DNA of 64,000 bases from Ornithinibacillus halophilus (GTDB lineage: Bacteria; Bacillota; Bacilli; Bacillales; Amphibacillaceae), in contig NZ_FQVW01000002.1 of the NCBI RefSeq assembly GCF_900129485.1, forward strand, positions 82,612 to 146,611, in the 5' to 3' direction. Shown piece after piece: positions 38,019 to 47,931 of this stretch. The first letter of the stretch is position 1. The number at the start of each line of letters is the position of its first letter. A program made the position numbers and the translations under genes. The notes under the pieces were generated by a model that was given only the letters and a program-made list of their open reading frames with translations, ran no database searches and was not told the origin of the DNA.

Positions 38019-39347
38019 TTGAATCGAAAAATTCATTCCAAATACATACTATTTTTATTAGTATTTATAATGATATCTCCTTTTTTAAATTCCTCTCTTT
38101 ATGCACAAGAAGATGGAGCAGGGAAATTAGTTTATGTGATACCTGTTGAAAATGATGTTGAAAGAGGCCTTGAAGCATTTATGAAACGAGCAATAAATGA
38201 AGCAGTAGAAGCAGGAGCAGATCATATTATTCTTGAAATTGACACTCCTGGTGGAAGGGTAGATGCAGCAGGTGGTATTGCTACTGCGCTTCAGGACCAA
38301 TCCATTCCTGTAACATCTTATATTATTCAACAAGCAGCATCAGCAGGTTCTTATATTGCTTTGAATACAGACTATATTTATATGAATCCACATGCCGGAA
38401 TGGGAGCAAGTGGTATTATTAATTCTGACGGAACAGCTGCTGATAAAAAAGCACAGTCATTTTGGCTAAAACAAATGGAAAGTGCTGCAGAATCCAAAGG
38501 TAGAGATAAGTTATATGCATTAGCAATGGCAGATGCTAGTATTGATTTACCTGAGTATGGTGCTCCTGAAGGGGAGTTTTTAACATTAACACCAAATGAT
38601 GCAATCGAGGTTGGCTACTCTGAAGGTACCGTTTCACATCGAACAGAGTTGTTACATGAGTTAGGGTTATCGGAAGCCACTATAGTGGAAACAGAACCTA
38701 CTTTTGCCGAAAATGTAGCTAGATTTTTAACAAATCCAGTAGTTATACCAATTCTATTATCTGTAGCTAGTTTAGGATTGATTGTTGAATTATATTCGCC
38801 AGGATTCGGTGTTCCTGGTACAATGGGATTAGTGTCATTAGGATTATTTTTCTATGGACACTTAATTGCCGGACTAGCTGGAATGGAAGCAATTATTCTA
38901 TTATTACTTGGAATAGGTCTCATTATCGCAGAGTTCTTTGTTCCAGGTGGGATATTAGGGTTTATCGGTGTCGGTTCTTTAGTTGGCTCTTTATTTATGG
39001 CAGGAGCTAATATAGGACATATGTCGATGAGTATTGCTATTGCCTTTATTGTAGCTGTGGTCGCTGCTGTAATATTGTTTAGACGAATTGGCATGGATAA
39101 GGGTGTATTCCGACATGTAATTCTAAAAGACCGTGAAACCACTGAGTTAGGTTATGTATCACAAGTAAATAGATTAGACCTTATTGGGTTAGAAGGAGTC
39201 ACAGTAACTCAATTAAGACCATCTGGTGTAGGACAATTTGATGGTGAAAGAATCGATATCGTTTCTGAAGGTGGTTTTGTTGAAGCGAATAAACCTGTTA
39301 AAATTGTCAAAGTAGAAGGCGTACGAATCGTCGTAAGAGAATTGTAA
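38019..39347 (+). CDS. yqeZ: NfeD family membrane serine protease-like protein
   Basis: This 442-residue membrane protein is partnered with the flotillin FloA. A signal peptide (about 1-29) is followed by a ClpP-like domain. Its probable nucleophile is the Ser in QQAASAGSYIAL near 110, and a candidate Lys occurs in DKKAQSF near 150. Four or five transmembrane helices follow (about 235-350), and then a C-terminal NfeD OB-fold ending IVKVEGVRIVVREL. The start is TTG 38019 after AAGGAGGTGA. B. subtilis yqeZ-yqfA-yqfB has the same order. A role in membrane microdomain protein quality control is inferred from the family. Confidence 0.93.
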   Translation: MNRKIHSKYILFLLVFIMISPFLNSSLYAQEDGAGKLVYVIPVENDVERGLEAFMKRAINEAVEAGADHIILEIDTPGGRVDAAGGIATALQDQSIPVTSYIIQQAASAGSYIALNTDYIYMNPHAGMGASGIINSDGTAADKKAQSFWLKQMESAAESKGRDKLYALAMADASIDLPEYGAPEGEFLTLTPNDAIEVGYSEGTVSHRTELLHELGLSEATIVETEPTFAENVARFLTNPVVIPILLSVASLGLIVELYSPGFGVPGTMGLVSLGLFFYGHLIAGLAGMEAIILLLLGIGLIIAEFFVPGGILGFIGVGSLVGSLFMAGANIGHMSMSIAIAFIVAVVAAVILFRRIGMDKGVFRHVILKDRETTELGYVSQVNRLDLIGLEGVTVTQLRPSGVGQFDGERIDIVSEGGFVEANKPVKIVKVEGVRIVVREL

Positions 39348-39405
39348 TGGAATATAAGGGTCCTAAAAGGGTTCATATATATATAAATTATAGGAGGAAT
39401 GTAAA

Positions 39406-40395
39406 ATGGATTTTGAACAAATTATACCGTTAATTATTGTAGCGGTCATTGTTATTGCTATAGCAATACTATTTACTTTTATTCCGGTTGCACTCTGGAT
39501 TAGTGCACTTGCTGCAGGGGTACGAGTTGGTATTTTACAACTAATCGGTATGCGTTTACGTAGGGTTGTACCTTCCAGAGTTATTAACCCATTAATTAAG
39601 GCACATAAAGCAGGATTAGATGTGTCTACAAACCAACTGGAGAGTCACTACTTAGCTGGTGGTAACGTAGATAGAGTTGTTAATGCTCTAATCGCAGCCC
39701 ACCGTGCAAATATTGAATTAAGCTTTGAAAGAGCGGCTGCTATTGACTTAGCTGGACGTGATGTACTAGAGGCTGTTCAAATGAGTGTTAACCCAGAAGT
39801 TATTGAAACACCATTTATTGCTGGTATTGCTATGGATGGTATTGAAGTAAAAGCAAAAGCAAGAATTACCGTACGTGCGAATATTGATCGCCTTGTCGGT
39901 GGTGCTGGTGAAGAAACGATTATTGCACGTGTTGGTGAGGGTGTTGTTAGTACAATTGGTAGTTCTGACACACACGCAAAAGTGTTAGAAAACCCAGATT
40001 CAATTTCTCATACAGTTTTAGCAAAGGGATTAGATGCTGGTACTGCATTTGAAATTCTTTCGATTGATATTGCTGACGTTGATATCGGTAAAAATATTGG
40101 AGCTATCCTACAAACTGATCAAGCTGAGGCTGATAAAAATATCGCTCAAGCTAAAGCAGAAGAACGTCGTGCTATGGCTGTTGCCCAAGAACAAGAAATG
40201 CTTGCTCGTGTACAAGAAATGCGTGCTAAAGTTGTGGAAGCTGAAGCAGAAGTTCCTCAAGCACTTGCAGAAGCACTACGTTCAGGAAAAATGGGTGTAA
40301 TGGATTATATGAATTACCAAAACATTGATGCTGATACTGATATGCGTGATTCAATTGGTAAATTAACGAAAGACGAGTCTGATGACGATCAATAA
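39406..40395 (+). CDS. floA: Flotillin-like protein FloA
   Basis: FloA is a scaffold of functional membrane microdomains in Firmicutes (YqfA). The 329 residues have one N-terminal hydrophobic hairpin (about 5-38) and the SPFH-type core with [22 protein letters not shown] helical region rich in Ala/Glu ([20 protein letters not shown]) drives oligomerisation. The C-terminus [19 protein letters not shown] is conserved. It follows nfeD by 58 bases, with an AGGAGG site. Confidence 0.96.
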   Translation: MDFEQIIPLIIVAVIVIAIAILFTFIPVALWISALAAGVRVGILQLIGMRLRRVVPSRVINPLIKAHKAGLDVSTNQLESHYLAGGNVDRVVNALIAAHRANIELSFERAAAIDLAGRDVLEAVQMSVNPEVIETPFIAGIAMDGIEVKAKARITVRANIDRLVGGAGEETIIARVGEGVVSTIGSSDTHAKVLENPDSISHTVLAKGLDAGTAFEILSIDIADVDIGKNIGAILQTDQAEADKNIAQAKAEERRAMAVAQEQEMLARVQEMRAKVVEAEAEVPQALAEALRSGKMGVMDYMNYQNIDADTDMRDSIGKLTKDESDDDQ

Positions 40396-40422
40396 ATCCT
40401 TCGTTAACCAAGGAGGTCCATT

Positions 40423-40908
40423 ATGGAAATAATAATTCTAATGCTTATTCTTAGTGCTTTATCGAAACTATTTGGTGGAGATAAAGGGCAAGAAAAGAAA
40501 AAGCAACAACCACCAGTCAGACCAAGAACACAATCTACTCCTAGGCCAACGCCAACTCCATCGGGAGGGCAAAGCCAAAGGACTAGAAGAGAGTCTACAG
40601 TACAAACAATTTCTATTGAAGACCAACAGAAGCAACAAATGGAACGTTTGGCTGGGCAAATGAGGACAACGGTTGATCAATCTCTAAATGAATACTCAAA
40701 TGATGAGATTAAGAAAACTAGTTTGTCTGAACCAATGAAGAAGCATAAAAAAGATGTGTTAAATAAAAAACAAGCTAACTTTAAGAAGCGAATGAAAAAC
40801 AACTTACATCGTGATGGTTTAGCTAATAGTGTAATCATGGCTGAAGTCTTAGGGCCACCAAAGGCACGAAAACCATACCGTAGTGTTGTTGCAGATCGCA
40901 AAAGGTAA
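40423..40908 (+). CDS. yqfB: YqfB-like conserved protein
   Basis: This 161-residue protein has a short hydrophobic N-terminus (MEIIILMLILSALSKLFGG), a Pro/Gln/Arg-rich disordered middle, and a conserved end GLANSVIMAEVLGPPKARKPY. It lies downstream of nfeD-floA, as in Bacillus, so a role with the flotillin complex is plausible but unproven. AGGAGG lies before the ATG. A strong terminator follows. Confidence 0.8.
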   Translation: MEIIILMLILSALSKLFGGDKGQEKKKQQPPVRPRTQSTPRPTPTPSGGQSQRTRRESTVQTISIEDQQKQQMERLAGQMRTTVDQSLNEYSNDEIKKTSLSEPMKKHKKDVLNKKQANFKKRMKNNLHRDGLANSVIMAEVLGPPKARKPYRSVVADRKR

Positions 40909-40912
40909 TATA

Positions 40913-40954
40913 AAAGCTGTACTTATGTAATTTCTCATAAGTGCAGCTTTTTTG
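40913..40954 (+). terminator. Terminator after yqfB
   Basis: AAAGCTG (40913-40919) with ACTTATG pairs with CATAAGTGCAGCTTT and is followed by TTTTT. It ends the nfeD-floA-yqfB operon. Confidence 0.9.
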
Positions 40955-41032
40955 TATTCACTTTATACAGAAGTTATTGTTCTTATCTCTTTTGTACCTT
41001 CATAAATATGATTGTGAGAGGAGGCTGCATTC

Positions 41033-41314
41033 GTGAAAAAAATACAACAAAGAATCCGCCCTTGGTTAATTAATAACTTTGCACTTCCTTCCGACGTAGT
41101 GCTAGAACTACCTAGAATTACATTAATCGGTCAAATTCACGCATATATAGAAAATCATAAAGGGTTAATCGTTTTTACAGATAAGGAATTAAAATTAAGG
41201 ACAACTAAAGGTTATGTCCAAATAACAGGTTCTTCTTTTGTACTTAAAACGATGTTACCTGAAGAGATTTTATTAGAAGGTACGATAAATGATGTTAGGT
41301 TTATTCCAGATTAA
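41033..41314 (+). CDS. yqfC: Sporulation protein YqfC
   Basis: This is a 93-residue YabP/YqfC-family protein starting at GTG 41033, with AGGAGG nine bases upstream. It contains the family stretch LELPRITLIGQIHAYIENHKG and the end EEILLEGTINDVRFIP. The family is expressed in the mother cell under SigE in Bacillus and is needed for efficient sporulation. It is paired with yqfD. Confidence 0.93.
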   Translation: MKKIQQRIRPWLINNFALPSDVVLELPRITLIGQIHAYIENHKGLIVFTDKELKLRTTKGYVQITGSSFVLKTMLPEEILLEGTINDVRFIPD

Positions 41315-41325
41315 TTACGTATGGT

Positions 41326-41363
41326 CAGTGGGGACAGAAGAAAAATGTGAAAAGTTCCCACTG
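41326..41363 (+). other. Hairpin between yqfC and yqfD
   Basis: CAGTGGGGA (41326-41334) pairs with TCCCACTG (41356-41363). No T-run follows, so it is more likely an RNA-stability or translation element than a terminator. Confidence 0.5.
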
Positions 41364-41405
41364 TAGTAATTAGGAAATTCCAACAAGGTGAGGTAGGAGG
41401 AAATT

Positions 41406-42635
41406 ATGAAACATGTACAAGGGTCTTATCTAACAGGTTATGTCACAATATTAGTAAAAGGTAACAGACCAGAACTATTTTTCCAGGATTGCTCGAATCA
41501 AGGTGTACAAGTTTGGAATGTACAAAAGGTTAGCCCAGAACAATGTAAGGGCAATGTATTGTTACGTGATATAAAAAGGATTAAAAAGATAAAGCGAAAA
41601 AGGAATTATAAAATTTCATTTATCAATAAAAAAGGCTATCCATTTATAATAAAGAGAATATTTAGAAAGAGAGAGATTGTAGCTGCAACAATAATTAGTA
41701 TTTTATTAATTCTATTTCTATCAAATATTTTGTGGAAGGTCGAGATCGCTGGCGTTCCAAAAGATATTGAAGAAAAGATAGACAAGCAATTAAAAAGCTA
41801 TGGGATTCATCCGGGAGCATGGTTGTTTACATTGGACAAACCTGGTGTCATTCAACAAAAGCTAGCAGAAGATATCCCTGAGTTGCTATGGGTAGGTGTG
41901 AACAAAAAGGGGACAACCTTTTACTTAGAAGGAGTCGAAAAAATAGTTGTAAATGAAGAAGAAGTTGTTGGCCCGAGGCATTTAGTGGCAACGAAAAAAG
42001 GGGTCATCAAAGATATGTATGTTTCAAAGGGATTACCAAAGGTAGCTGTTAATGACTATGTAGAACCAGGAGATATTTTAGTCTCTGGAGTACTCAATGA
42101 AACAGAAGATACAACTACAGAGGGGAAAGACTCTAAAAAGAAAAAGGCAAAACCAATTGTAGTAGCAGCAGAAGGGGAGATTATTGCTAATACTTGGTAT
42201 GAAATTTCTGTCACTGTACCGTTAGAGGCAAATTATGAACATCTTACAGGAAACCATGAGAAAAAATATTATGTAGGTTTCGGAGATTTTCAATTACCAA
42301 TTTGGGGATTTGGTAGCCCAGATTATGAACACATTCATCGTGAGAATATAGACAACAACATCAAATTCTTCAAATGGGAACTTCCAGTTAAAATAATTGA
42401 AACCACATTGAGCGAAAAAACGTATCAAGAATTAGAACGAACAAAGGAAGAAGCAATTCAAACAGGCATTAAGCAAGCTAAGCAAGAATTACAATTACAA
42501 ATAGGACCAGAAGCAACGATTGTATCAGAAAAAGTTTTGCAACAATCCACTGAGAATGGTAAAGTTAAATTAGATTTGTATATAAATGTAGAAGAAGATA
42601 TTGTAAAAGCACAACCTATAAATCAAGGAGATTGA
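41406..42635 (+). CDS. yqfD: Sporulation protein YqfD
   Basis: This is a 409-residue membrane-associated sporulation protein. The basic N-terminal cytoplasmic part (rich in Lys/Arg near 55-95) is followed by one transmembrane helix (about 96-114, ATIISILLILFLSNILW). A large extracytoplasmic region follows with GIHPGAWLF, and a conserved VVAAEGEIIANTWYEISV. AGGAGG lies before the ATG. It lies directly upstream of phoH, two bases apart. Confidence 0.93.
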   Translation: MKHVQGSYLTGYVTILVKGNRPELFFQDCSNQGVQVWNVQKVSPEQCKGNVLLRDIKRIKKIKRKRNYKISFINKKGYPFIIKRIFRKREIVAATIISILLILFLSNILWKVEIAGVPKDIEEKIDKQLKSYGIHPGAWLFTLDKPGVIQQKLAEDIPELLWVGVNKKGTTFYLEGVEKIVVNEEEVVGPRHLVATKKGVIKDMYVSKGLPKVAVNDYVEPGDILVSGVLNETEDTTTEGKDSKKKKAKPIVVAAEGEIIANTWYEISVTVPLEANYEHLTGNHEKKYYVGFGDFQLPIWGFGSPDYEHIHRENIDNNIKFFKWELPVKIIETTLSEKTYQELERTKEEAIQTGIKQAKQELQLQIGPEATIVSEKVLQQSTENGKVKLDLYINVEEDIVKAQPINQGD

Positions 42636-42637
42636 TT

Positions 42638-43597
42638 ATGTCAGAAAACCTTAACACAATTGACTTACAAATAGCTGGCCCAAATGAAGCAATGGAATTA
42701 TTTGGTACCAATGATAAATACTTAAAACATATGGAAGAGAACTTACATGTTTCCATTGTTACCCGGGGCGAGAAGGTTAGTGTATCTGGGAATGAAGAAG
42801 ATATAGCTACCGTACAAGATGTGTTATTAACTTTAATTAAAGTAGTTCGTAAAGGCTTATCCATTGCTGAGCGAGATATTGTTTATGCCATCGATTTAGC
42901 TAAACAAGGAAAAATTGATCAATTTGAAACATTATTTGAAGATGAAATTACAAAAAATGTAAAAGGAAAATCAATCCGTGTTAAAACACTAGGACAGAAA
43001 AAATATATTTCAGCAATTAAATCTCAGGATTTAGTCTTTGGCATTGGTCCTGCTGGTACAGGCAAAACGTATTTAGCTGTAGTTATGGCTGTTCACGCAT
43101 TGAAAAACGGCCTAGTAAAAAGGATTATTCTTACAAGGCCTGCGGTCGAAGCAGGAGAAAGTCTTGGCTTTTTACCTGGAGACTTAAAGGAAAAAGTCGA
43201 TCCATATTTACGACCACTATATGATGCTCTCCATGATGTATTAGGTGCGGAACATACACTAAGGTTAATTGAAAGAGAAACAATTGAAATTGCACCATTA
43301 GCATATATGCGAGGAAGAACATTGGATGATGCTTTTGTCATATTAGATGAAGCTCAGAATACGACTCCAGAACAAATGAAGATGTTTTTAACAAGGCTTG
43401 GTTTTGGGTCCAAAATGGTAGTGACTGGTGATATTACACAAATTGATTTGCCAAAGGGGATGAAATCGGGCTTACAAGTAGCTGAAAACATGTTAACAGA
43501 TGTTAAAGGAATCTCCATGATTCATTTAAGTCAAACAGATGTTGTAAGACACCCATTAGTGCAGCGAATCATTCAAGCATACGAAAAGCAGAATTAA
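42638..43597 (+). CDS. phoH: PhoH family P-loop ATPase
   Basis: This PhoH-like ATPase has 319 residues, the same as in B. subtilis. Walker A is GIGPAGTGKTYLAV near 130, Walker B is FVILDEAQNTTPEQ near 230, and VTGDITQIDLP follows near 258. The start is ATG 42638, since the upstream in-frame TTG overlaps the yqfD stop. Relatives are implicated in RNA metabolism and form fused proteins with RNases; the direct role is unknown. It sits with ybeY, a pairing known across bacteria. Confidence 0.95.
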   Translation: MSENLNTIDLQIAGPNEAMELFGTNDKYLKHMEENLHVSIVTRGEKVSVSGNEEDIATVQDVLLTLIKVVRKGLSIAERDIVYAIDLAKQGKIDQFETLFEDEITKNVKGKSIRVKTLGQKKYISAIKSQDLVFGIGPAGTGKTYLAVVMAVHALKNGLVKRIILTRPAVEAGESLGFLPGDLKEKVDPYLRPLYDALHDVLGAEHTLRLIERETIEIAPLAYMRGRTLDDAFVILDEAQNTTPEQMKMFLTRLGFGSKMVVTGDITQIDLPKGMKSGLQVAENMLTDVKGISMIHLSQTDVVRHPLVQRIIQAYEKQN

Positions 43598-43607
43598 GTT
43601 ACACTTC

Positions 43608-43631
43608 AAGACCTTCGTCTATGGGGGTCTT
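43608..43631 (+). other. Small hairpin phoH-pgpH
   Basis: AAGACC (43608-43613) and GGTCTT (43626-43631) could form a weak stem in the 62-base gap. It may attenuate read-through. Confidence 0.4.
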
Positions 43632-43659
43632 ATTTGTATATCTATGAGGGGGAAAGATT

Positions 43660-45798
43660 ATGAAAGAAAGGATTGACAGATTATTAGACTTTCTATTCAA
43701 AATTAGAAAGAAATCACTTACCATTATTTTACCTGCTTTTATCTTAGGTGTGATATTTTTTATCGTTACTGTTAGTAATGTTTTCATGGAAACCTTTGAC
43801 ATCGAAAAATTTTCAGATGCAAAACAAACGATTCGGTCACCAATCACAATTGAACATGAAATTGAGACAGACCGAAAATCTCGAGAAGCGATTAATGCTG
43901 TCGATGACCGATATTCAATCTCTAATGAAGTGACTAATGAACAGATAGGTTATATTGAAGAAATATTTGATGCAATCGATAAGGTTGAAGAAGAAAATGT
44001 AGTGGAAGATGAAGAAGCTAATGAAACCCCTAAAATTATAACAAACCAAGATAAAATAAATCGTTTAAAGCAGCTCTTATCCAATGAAATTACGGATAAG
44101 GTATCTGATAGTGTATTTTTAAGGATTATTCAGAATTCCCCTGAGCAACGAGCGAGAGGAAAAGAGATATTACTAACTGCTCTAACCGAAACCTTTGAAT
44201 CAGGAGTTCGAGTGGAGAATAAAAATAGTGCTATTTCTAATGTGAAGGATACCCTTACATATACTACGTTAGATGAGAATTTAATCCATGCATTAAAAGA
44301 TCTAGCTGGCTTTGCAGTTGTTGAAAATTCCTTTTTTGATGCTGACAAAACCGAAGAGGCAAGAAAGGAAGCAGCTAATAATGTTGACCCAGTTATCATT
44401 AATGCAGGGGAAGTAATTGTACGTGAAGGTCAAATTATAACAAATGAAATTTATGATAAATTAAGTTTAGTTGGTTTGTTAGATGAGGAACATAATGAAT
44501 TCCCTGTTATAGGTTTAATTTTACTTGTAGGATTATTAGTTTGTATTGTTGCCTATGAAATGAATGTCCTAGATAGACAAGACCAATTAGATAAAGGTAA
44601 AATCTTCTCAATCGTGTTAATTAGTTTACTAGTAGTTATCTTAATGAAAGTTGTAAGTTTGTATACGACACTGACGAATCAACTGTATTTTGTTGTACCT
44701 GTAGCTACAGGTGTTTTATTAGTTAAGCTATTAATTAATGAGAGACTTGCGATTGTATTAGCTAGTATTTATGCCATCGTTGGTAGTATTATTTTTAATG
44801 GACAAATACCAGGATCATTAAATGTTGAAGCAGGCTTATATTTCTTTTTCTCACAACTTGCTGCTATTATCTTTTTAATGAATGTAAAAGATCGATTCAC
44901 AATTGTTAAATCTGGTTTTGGGATGTCCATTATTAATATTATTACACTACTAGTATTTTTATTATTGTCATTTGAGAAATATTCCTTAGGTGATTTCTTT
45001 ATTTTAGGAGGATTTGCGCTAGCTTCGGCATTTTTATCTGCAGTTTTAACCATTGGATTCTTACCGTTTTTCGAAAGTGGGCTTGGAATCCTATCAGATA
45101 TCAAATTACTACATTTAGCGAATCCAAATCAACCAATTTTGAAGAAAATTTTAACAGAAGCTCCTGGTACGTATCATCACTCCATTATGGTGGCTAATTT
45201 AAGTGAAACGGCTTGTGAAGCGATAGGGGCAAATGGTTTACTTGCTAGAGTAGGGGCATACTATCATGATATTGGAAAAACAGAGCGACCACATTATTTT
45301 ATCGAGAATCAATTATCGATAAAAAATCCACATGATGTAATATCTCCTAAGCAAAGTGCAGAAATTATTATTAGTCACCCTTATGATGGGGCTAAGATTT
45401 TAAAGAAACATAAATTGCCAAAAGAAATTATTGATATTGCAACTCAACACCATGGTACAACTTTATTAAAGTATTTTTATTATAAAGAAAAAGAAAAGAA
45501 TCCGAATGTAAAAGAAGAGGATTATCGCTATCCTGGTCCAAAACCACAAACAAAAGAAGCGGCGATCATTTGTATATGTGATTCAGTCGAAGCAGCTGTT
45601 CGATCATTAAAAGAACCAACAGAAGAGAAGATAGAAGAGATTGTTTCAAGTATCGTTAATGATCGTTTGATGGATGGTCAGCTAGATGAGTGTCCTCTTA
45701 CAATAAGTGAAGTAAAAGTTATCCATGAAACGATATGTGAAACATTAAAAGGGATTTTTCATTCACGGATTCAATATCCTATGAAGGAGGCAAAATAA
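43660..45798 (+). CDS. pgpH: c-di-AMP phosphodiesterase PgpH (7TM-HD)
   Basis: PgpH is a membrane HD-domain enzyme that degrades cyclic di-AMP. The 712 residues include an N-terminal transmembrane helix (about 19-42), an extracellular 7TMR-HDED domain (about 50-275), seven helices (about 280-470), and a cytoplasmic HD domain. Its metal ligands are visible as APGTYHHSIMVANLSE near 503, YYHDIGKTERP near 535, and HPYDGAKILKKHKLP plus ATQHHGT near 575-605. The length is near the Bacillus protein. It overlaps ybeY by one base. Confidence 0.95.
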   Translation: MKERIDRLLDFLFKIRKKSLTIILPAFILGVIFFIVTVSNVFMETFDIEKFSDAKQTIRSPITIEHEIETDRKSREAINAVDDRYSISNEVTNEQIGYIEEIFDAIDKVEEENVVEDEEANETPKIITNQDKINRLKQLLSNEITDKVSDSVFLRIIQNSPEQRARGKEILLTALTETFESGVRVENKNSAISNVKDTLTYTTLDENLIHALKDLAGFAVVENSFFDADKTEEARKEAANNVDPVIINAGEVIVREGQIITNEIYDKLSLVGLLDEEHNEFPVIGLILLVGLLVCIVAYEMNVLDRQDQLDKGKIFSIVLISLLVVILMKVVSLYTTLTNQLYFVVPVATGVLLVKLLINERLAIVLASIYAIVGSIIFNGQIPGSLNVEAGLYFFFSQLAAIIFLMNVKDRFTIVKSGFGMSIINIITLLVFLLLSFEKYSLGDFFILGGFALASAFLSAVLTIGFLPFFESGLGILSDIKLLHLANPNQPILKKILTEAPGTYHHSIMVANLSETACEAIGANGLLARVGAYYHDIGKTERPHYFIENQLSIKNPHDVISPKQSAEIIISHPYDGAKILKKHKLPKEIIDIATQHHGTTLLKYFYYKEKEKNPNVKEEDYRYPGPKPQTKEAAIICICDSVEAAVRSLKEPTEEKIEEIVSSIVNDRLMDGQLDECPLTISEVKVIHETICETLKGIFHSRIQYPMKEAK

Positions 45799-46268
45799 TG
45801 CATATTGATTTTCACGACGATACAAAATCTGTATTAACCGAACATATTGACTTAATAAATCGCTTGATAAACTTTACAGCAAAAAAAGAAGGTGTATCAA
45901 GTGAAGCAGAAGTATCAATTAATTTTGTTGATAATAAAGAAATACAAGAACTGAATCGTAATTACCGTCAAATTGATCGCCCGACAGATGTTATATCGTT
46001 TGCAATGCAGGAATCTATTGAGGGAGAATTAGAGATTGCTGAAGAAGACGACATGATACCAATGATATTAGGAGATATCGTAATTAGTGTGGATAAGGCC
46101 AAAGAACAAGCAGATGAATATAATCATTCAATCGAAAGAGAATTAGGCTTTTTGGCTGTACATGGTTTCCTTCATTTATTGGGATATGATCATATGAATG
46201 AAGAAGACGAGAAAAAAATGTTCGCTAGACAAGAACAAATACTAGGGGAATTCCAACTTGAACGCTAA
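45798..46268 (+). CDS. ybeY: Endoribonuclease YbeY
   Basis: YbeY is a zinc-dependent RNase involved in 16S rRNA 3' maturation and ribosome quality control. The 156 residues contain the three-His zinc site in HGFLHLLGYDHMNEEDEKKM (near 121-141), and RPTDVISFAMQE near 61. It starts at the A of the pgpH stop codon (TAATG) after GAAGGAGG. Its last 11 bases overlap dgkA. Confidence 0.96.
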   Translation: MHIDFHDDTKSVLTEHIDLINRLINFTAKKEGVSSEAEVSINFVDNKEIQELNRNYRQIDRPTDVISFAMQESIEGELEIAEEDDMIPMILGDIVISVDKAKEQADEYNHSIERELGFLAVHGFLHLLGYDHMNEEDEKKMFARQEQILGEFQLER

Positions 46269-46623
46269 AAAACGTTCCATTGGTTTTACCTATGCATGGA
46301 ATGGGATTATAGAGGCTTGGAAGTCAGAGCGTAATTTTCGTTCCCATATCCTTTCAGCTTTCATCGTTATTTTGGCGGGGATATTTTTTCAACTCAGTGT
46401 TATCGAATGGATTATCATCGTTTTTTGCATTGGATTTGTCATAGTCACGGAATTATTAAACACAGCTATTGAAAAACTGCTAGATTATTTAAAGCCAGAT
46501 ATACATCCAAAAGCCAAAATAATAAAAGATCTATCAGCTGGTGCTGTTCTGATATCGGCACTCTGTTCAGCCATAGTTGGCCTACTTATTTTCTTGCCAA
46601 AACTGTACAAGCTCTTTTTATAA
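46258..46623 (+). CDS. dgkA: Undecaprenol kinase, DgkA family
   Basis: This is a small trimeric-type membrane kinase; in Bacillus subtilis DgkA phosphorylates undecaprenol and affects sporulation. The 121 residues hold three helices and the signature IVTELLNTAIEKLLDYL near 62-78. The early YAWNGIIEAWKSERNFRSH motif is also present. It starts at TTG 46258 inside ybeY with GGGG upstream. The cytidine deaminase gene (cdd) that follows dgkA in Bacillus subtilis is absent; a terminator follows instead. Confidence 0.94.
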   Translation: MNAKKRSIGFTYAWNGIIEAWKSERNFRSHILSAFIVILAGIFFQLSVIEWIIIVFCIGFVIVTELLNTAIEKLLDYLKPDIHPKAKIIKDLSAGAVLISALCSAIVGLLIFLPKLYKLFL

Positions 46624-46626
46624 AAA

Positions 46627-46684
46627 TGATCCGAACTATTTCAGATTATGTTGAATAATTTGAAGCATAGTTCGGATTTTTTAA
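46627..46684 (+). terminator. Terminator after dgkA
   Basis: ATCCGAACTAT (46629-46639) pairs with ATAGTTCGGAT (46667-46677), followed by TTTTTT. The arm is the same motif as the mrp terminator. Confidence 0.85.
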
Positions 46685-46692
46685 GTATTATT

Positions 46693-46720
46693 TTGTCTTC
46701 TTCTGTTTTTGTTTTATACT
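46693..46720 (+). promoter_or_regulatory. SigA-type promoter upstream of the small ORF and era
   Basis: TTGTCT (46693-46698), 16 bases and TATACT (46715-46720), 20 bases before the small ORF. It can drive the ORF and era after the dgkA terminator. Confidence 0.65.
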
Positions 46721-46740
46721 AAGGTAAAGAGGGAGATTGA

Positions 46741-46833
46741 ATGGTAGAAATTGTAAGCCTTCTTTTGGTTGTCATTTTTATTCGATTTAAACATCCTTTT
46801 CAAATGTTTTGTCGAATATATGAAAGACGCTAG
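46741..46833 (+). CDS. Candidate 30-residue membrane peptide
   Basis: A GAGGGAG ribosome binding site five bases before the ATG and a promoter 20 bases upstream support translation. The peptide begins MVEIVSLLLVVIFIRF and ends with a basic tail (FCRIYERR). That gives one short hydrophobic segment (about 3-14) and a positively charged end, typical of small membrane peptides. I do not recognise it. It occupies the place of cdd between dgkA and era. It could also be a mere leader peptide for era. Confidence 0.45.
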   Translation: MVEIVSLLLVVIFIRFKHPFQMFCRIYERR

Positions 46834-46881
46834 AATTTGTAGTATTATATAATAAAGTTTTTAATTATCGGAGGATACAAC

Positions 46882-47784
46882 ATGGAAATGAATCACAAAT
46901 CGGGTTTCATCGCTATTATCGGTAGACCTAATGTGGGAAAATCTACTTTTATGAACCACGTAATTGGACAAAAAATTGCGATTATGAGCGATAAACCACA
47001 GACAACAAGAAACAAGATACAAGGTGTCCTAACACATAAAGACGCACAGTATATTTTTATCGACACACCAGGAATTCATAAACCTAAACACCGACTCGGT
47101 GATTTTATGGTTAAAATTGCTGAAAATACGTTAAATGAAGTAGATGCTGTTTTGTTTATGATTAATGCAGATGAGGGTTATGGTAAGGGTGACCAATTTA
47201 TAATTAATCGCTTACAAAGGGTCAAGAGTCCAGTGTTTTTAGTAATCAATAAAATTGATTTAATTCATCCGGATGACTTATTCCCTTTAATAGAAAAATA
47301 TAAAGATTTATATGATTTTGAGGAAATAATCCCTATCTCTGCTTTACAAGGTAATAATGTTAATCATTTGTTGGAAGTATTGAAAACGCATCTACCAGAA
47401 GGTCCGCAATATTATCGGGCTGACCAAGTCACTGATCACCCTGAACGATTTATTATGAGCGAGCTTATAAGAGAAAAAGTACTACAGCTAACTAGAGAGG
47501 AAATACCACACTCAATTGCAGTTGTTATTGAAAATATTGAGAAACGGGATTCAAATGCAATATTTATTCAAGCAACTGTCATAACAGAACGTAAATCTCA
47601 AAAAGGGATCTTAATTGGTAAACAAGGTTCCATGTTGAAAAATATAGGAAAAAATGCCCGAAAAGATATAGAAACTTTATTAGGAACAAAGGTGTTTTTA
47701 GAACTTTGGGTAAAAGTACAGAAAGATTGGAGAAACAAGCAGTCACAGCTACATGAATTTGGTTTTAGTAAAGATGAGTATTAG
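46882..47784 (+). CDS. era: GTPase Era
   Basis: Era is an essential GTPase that binds 16S rRNA and guides 30S assembly. The 300 residues show G1 GRPNVGKST (near 13-21), G3 [10 protein letters not shown] (near 61), G4 NKIDLI (near 123), and the C-terminal KH domain with [20 protein letters not shown] near 230. A GGAGGA site precedes the ATG. The next genes yqzL and recO keep the Bacillus order. Confidence 0.97.
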   Translation: MEMNHKSGFIAIIGRPNVGKSTFMNHVIGQKIAIMSDKPQTTRNKIQGVLTHKDAQYIFIDTPGIHKPKHRLGDFMVKIAENTLNEVDAVLFMINADEGYGKGDQFIINRLQRVKSPVFLVINKIDLIHPDDLFPLIEKYKDLYDFEEIIPISALQGNNVNHLLEVLKTHLPEGPQYYRADQVTDHPERFIMSELIREKVLQLTREEIPHSIAVVIENIEKRDSNAIFIQATVITERKSQKGILIGKQGSMLKNIGKNARKDIETLLGTKVFLELWVKVQKDWRNKQSQLHEFGFSKDEY

Positions 47785-47931
47785 TCTTGGAAAATTTTTT
47801 AACTAATTGTTTTTGCTAGGATGGTCATTCTAATATTACAAGACATTTGATAGAGAGATTCTCTTCAAATGTATGACAGCAAGAATGTATGCAATTACTT
47901 GCTGAAAGTAAAAAGAAAGGTGTGTTTTCTT

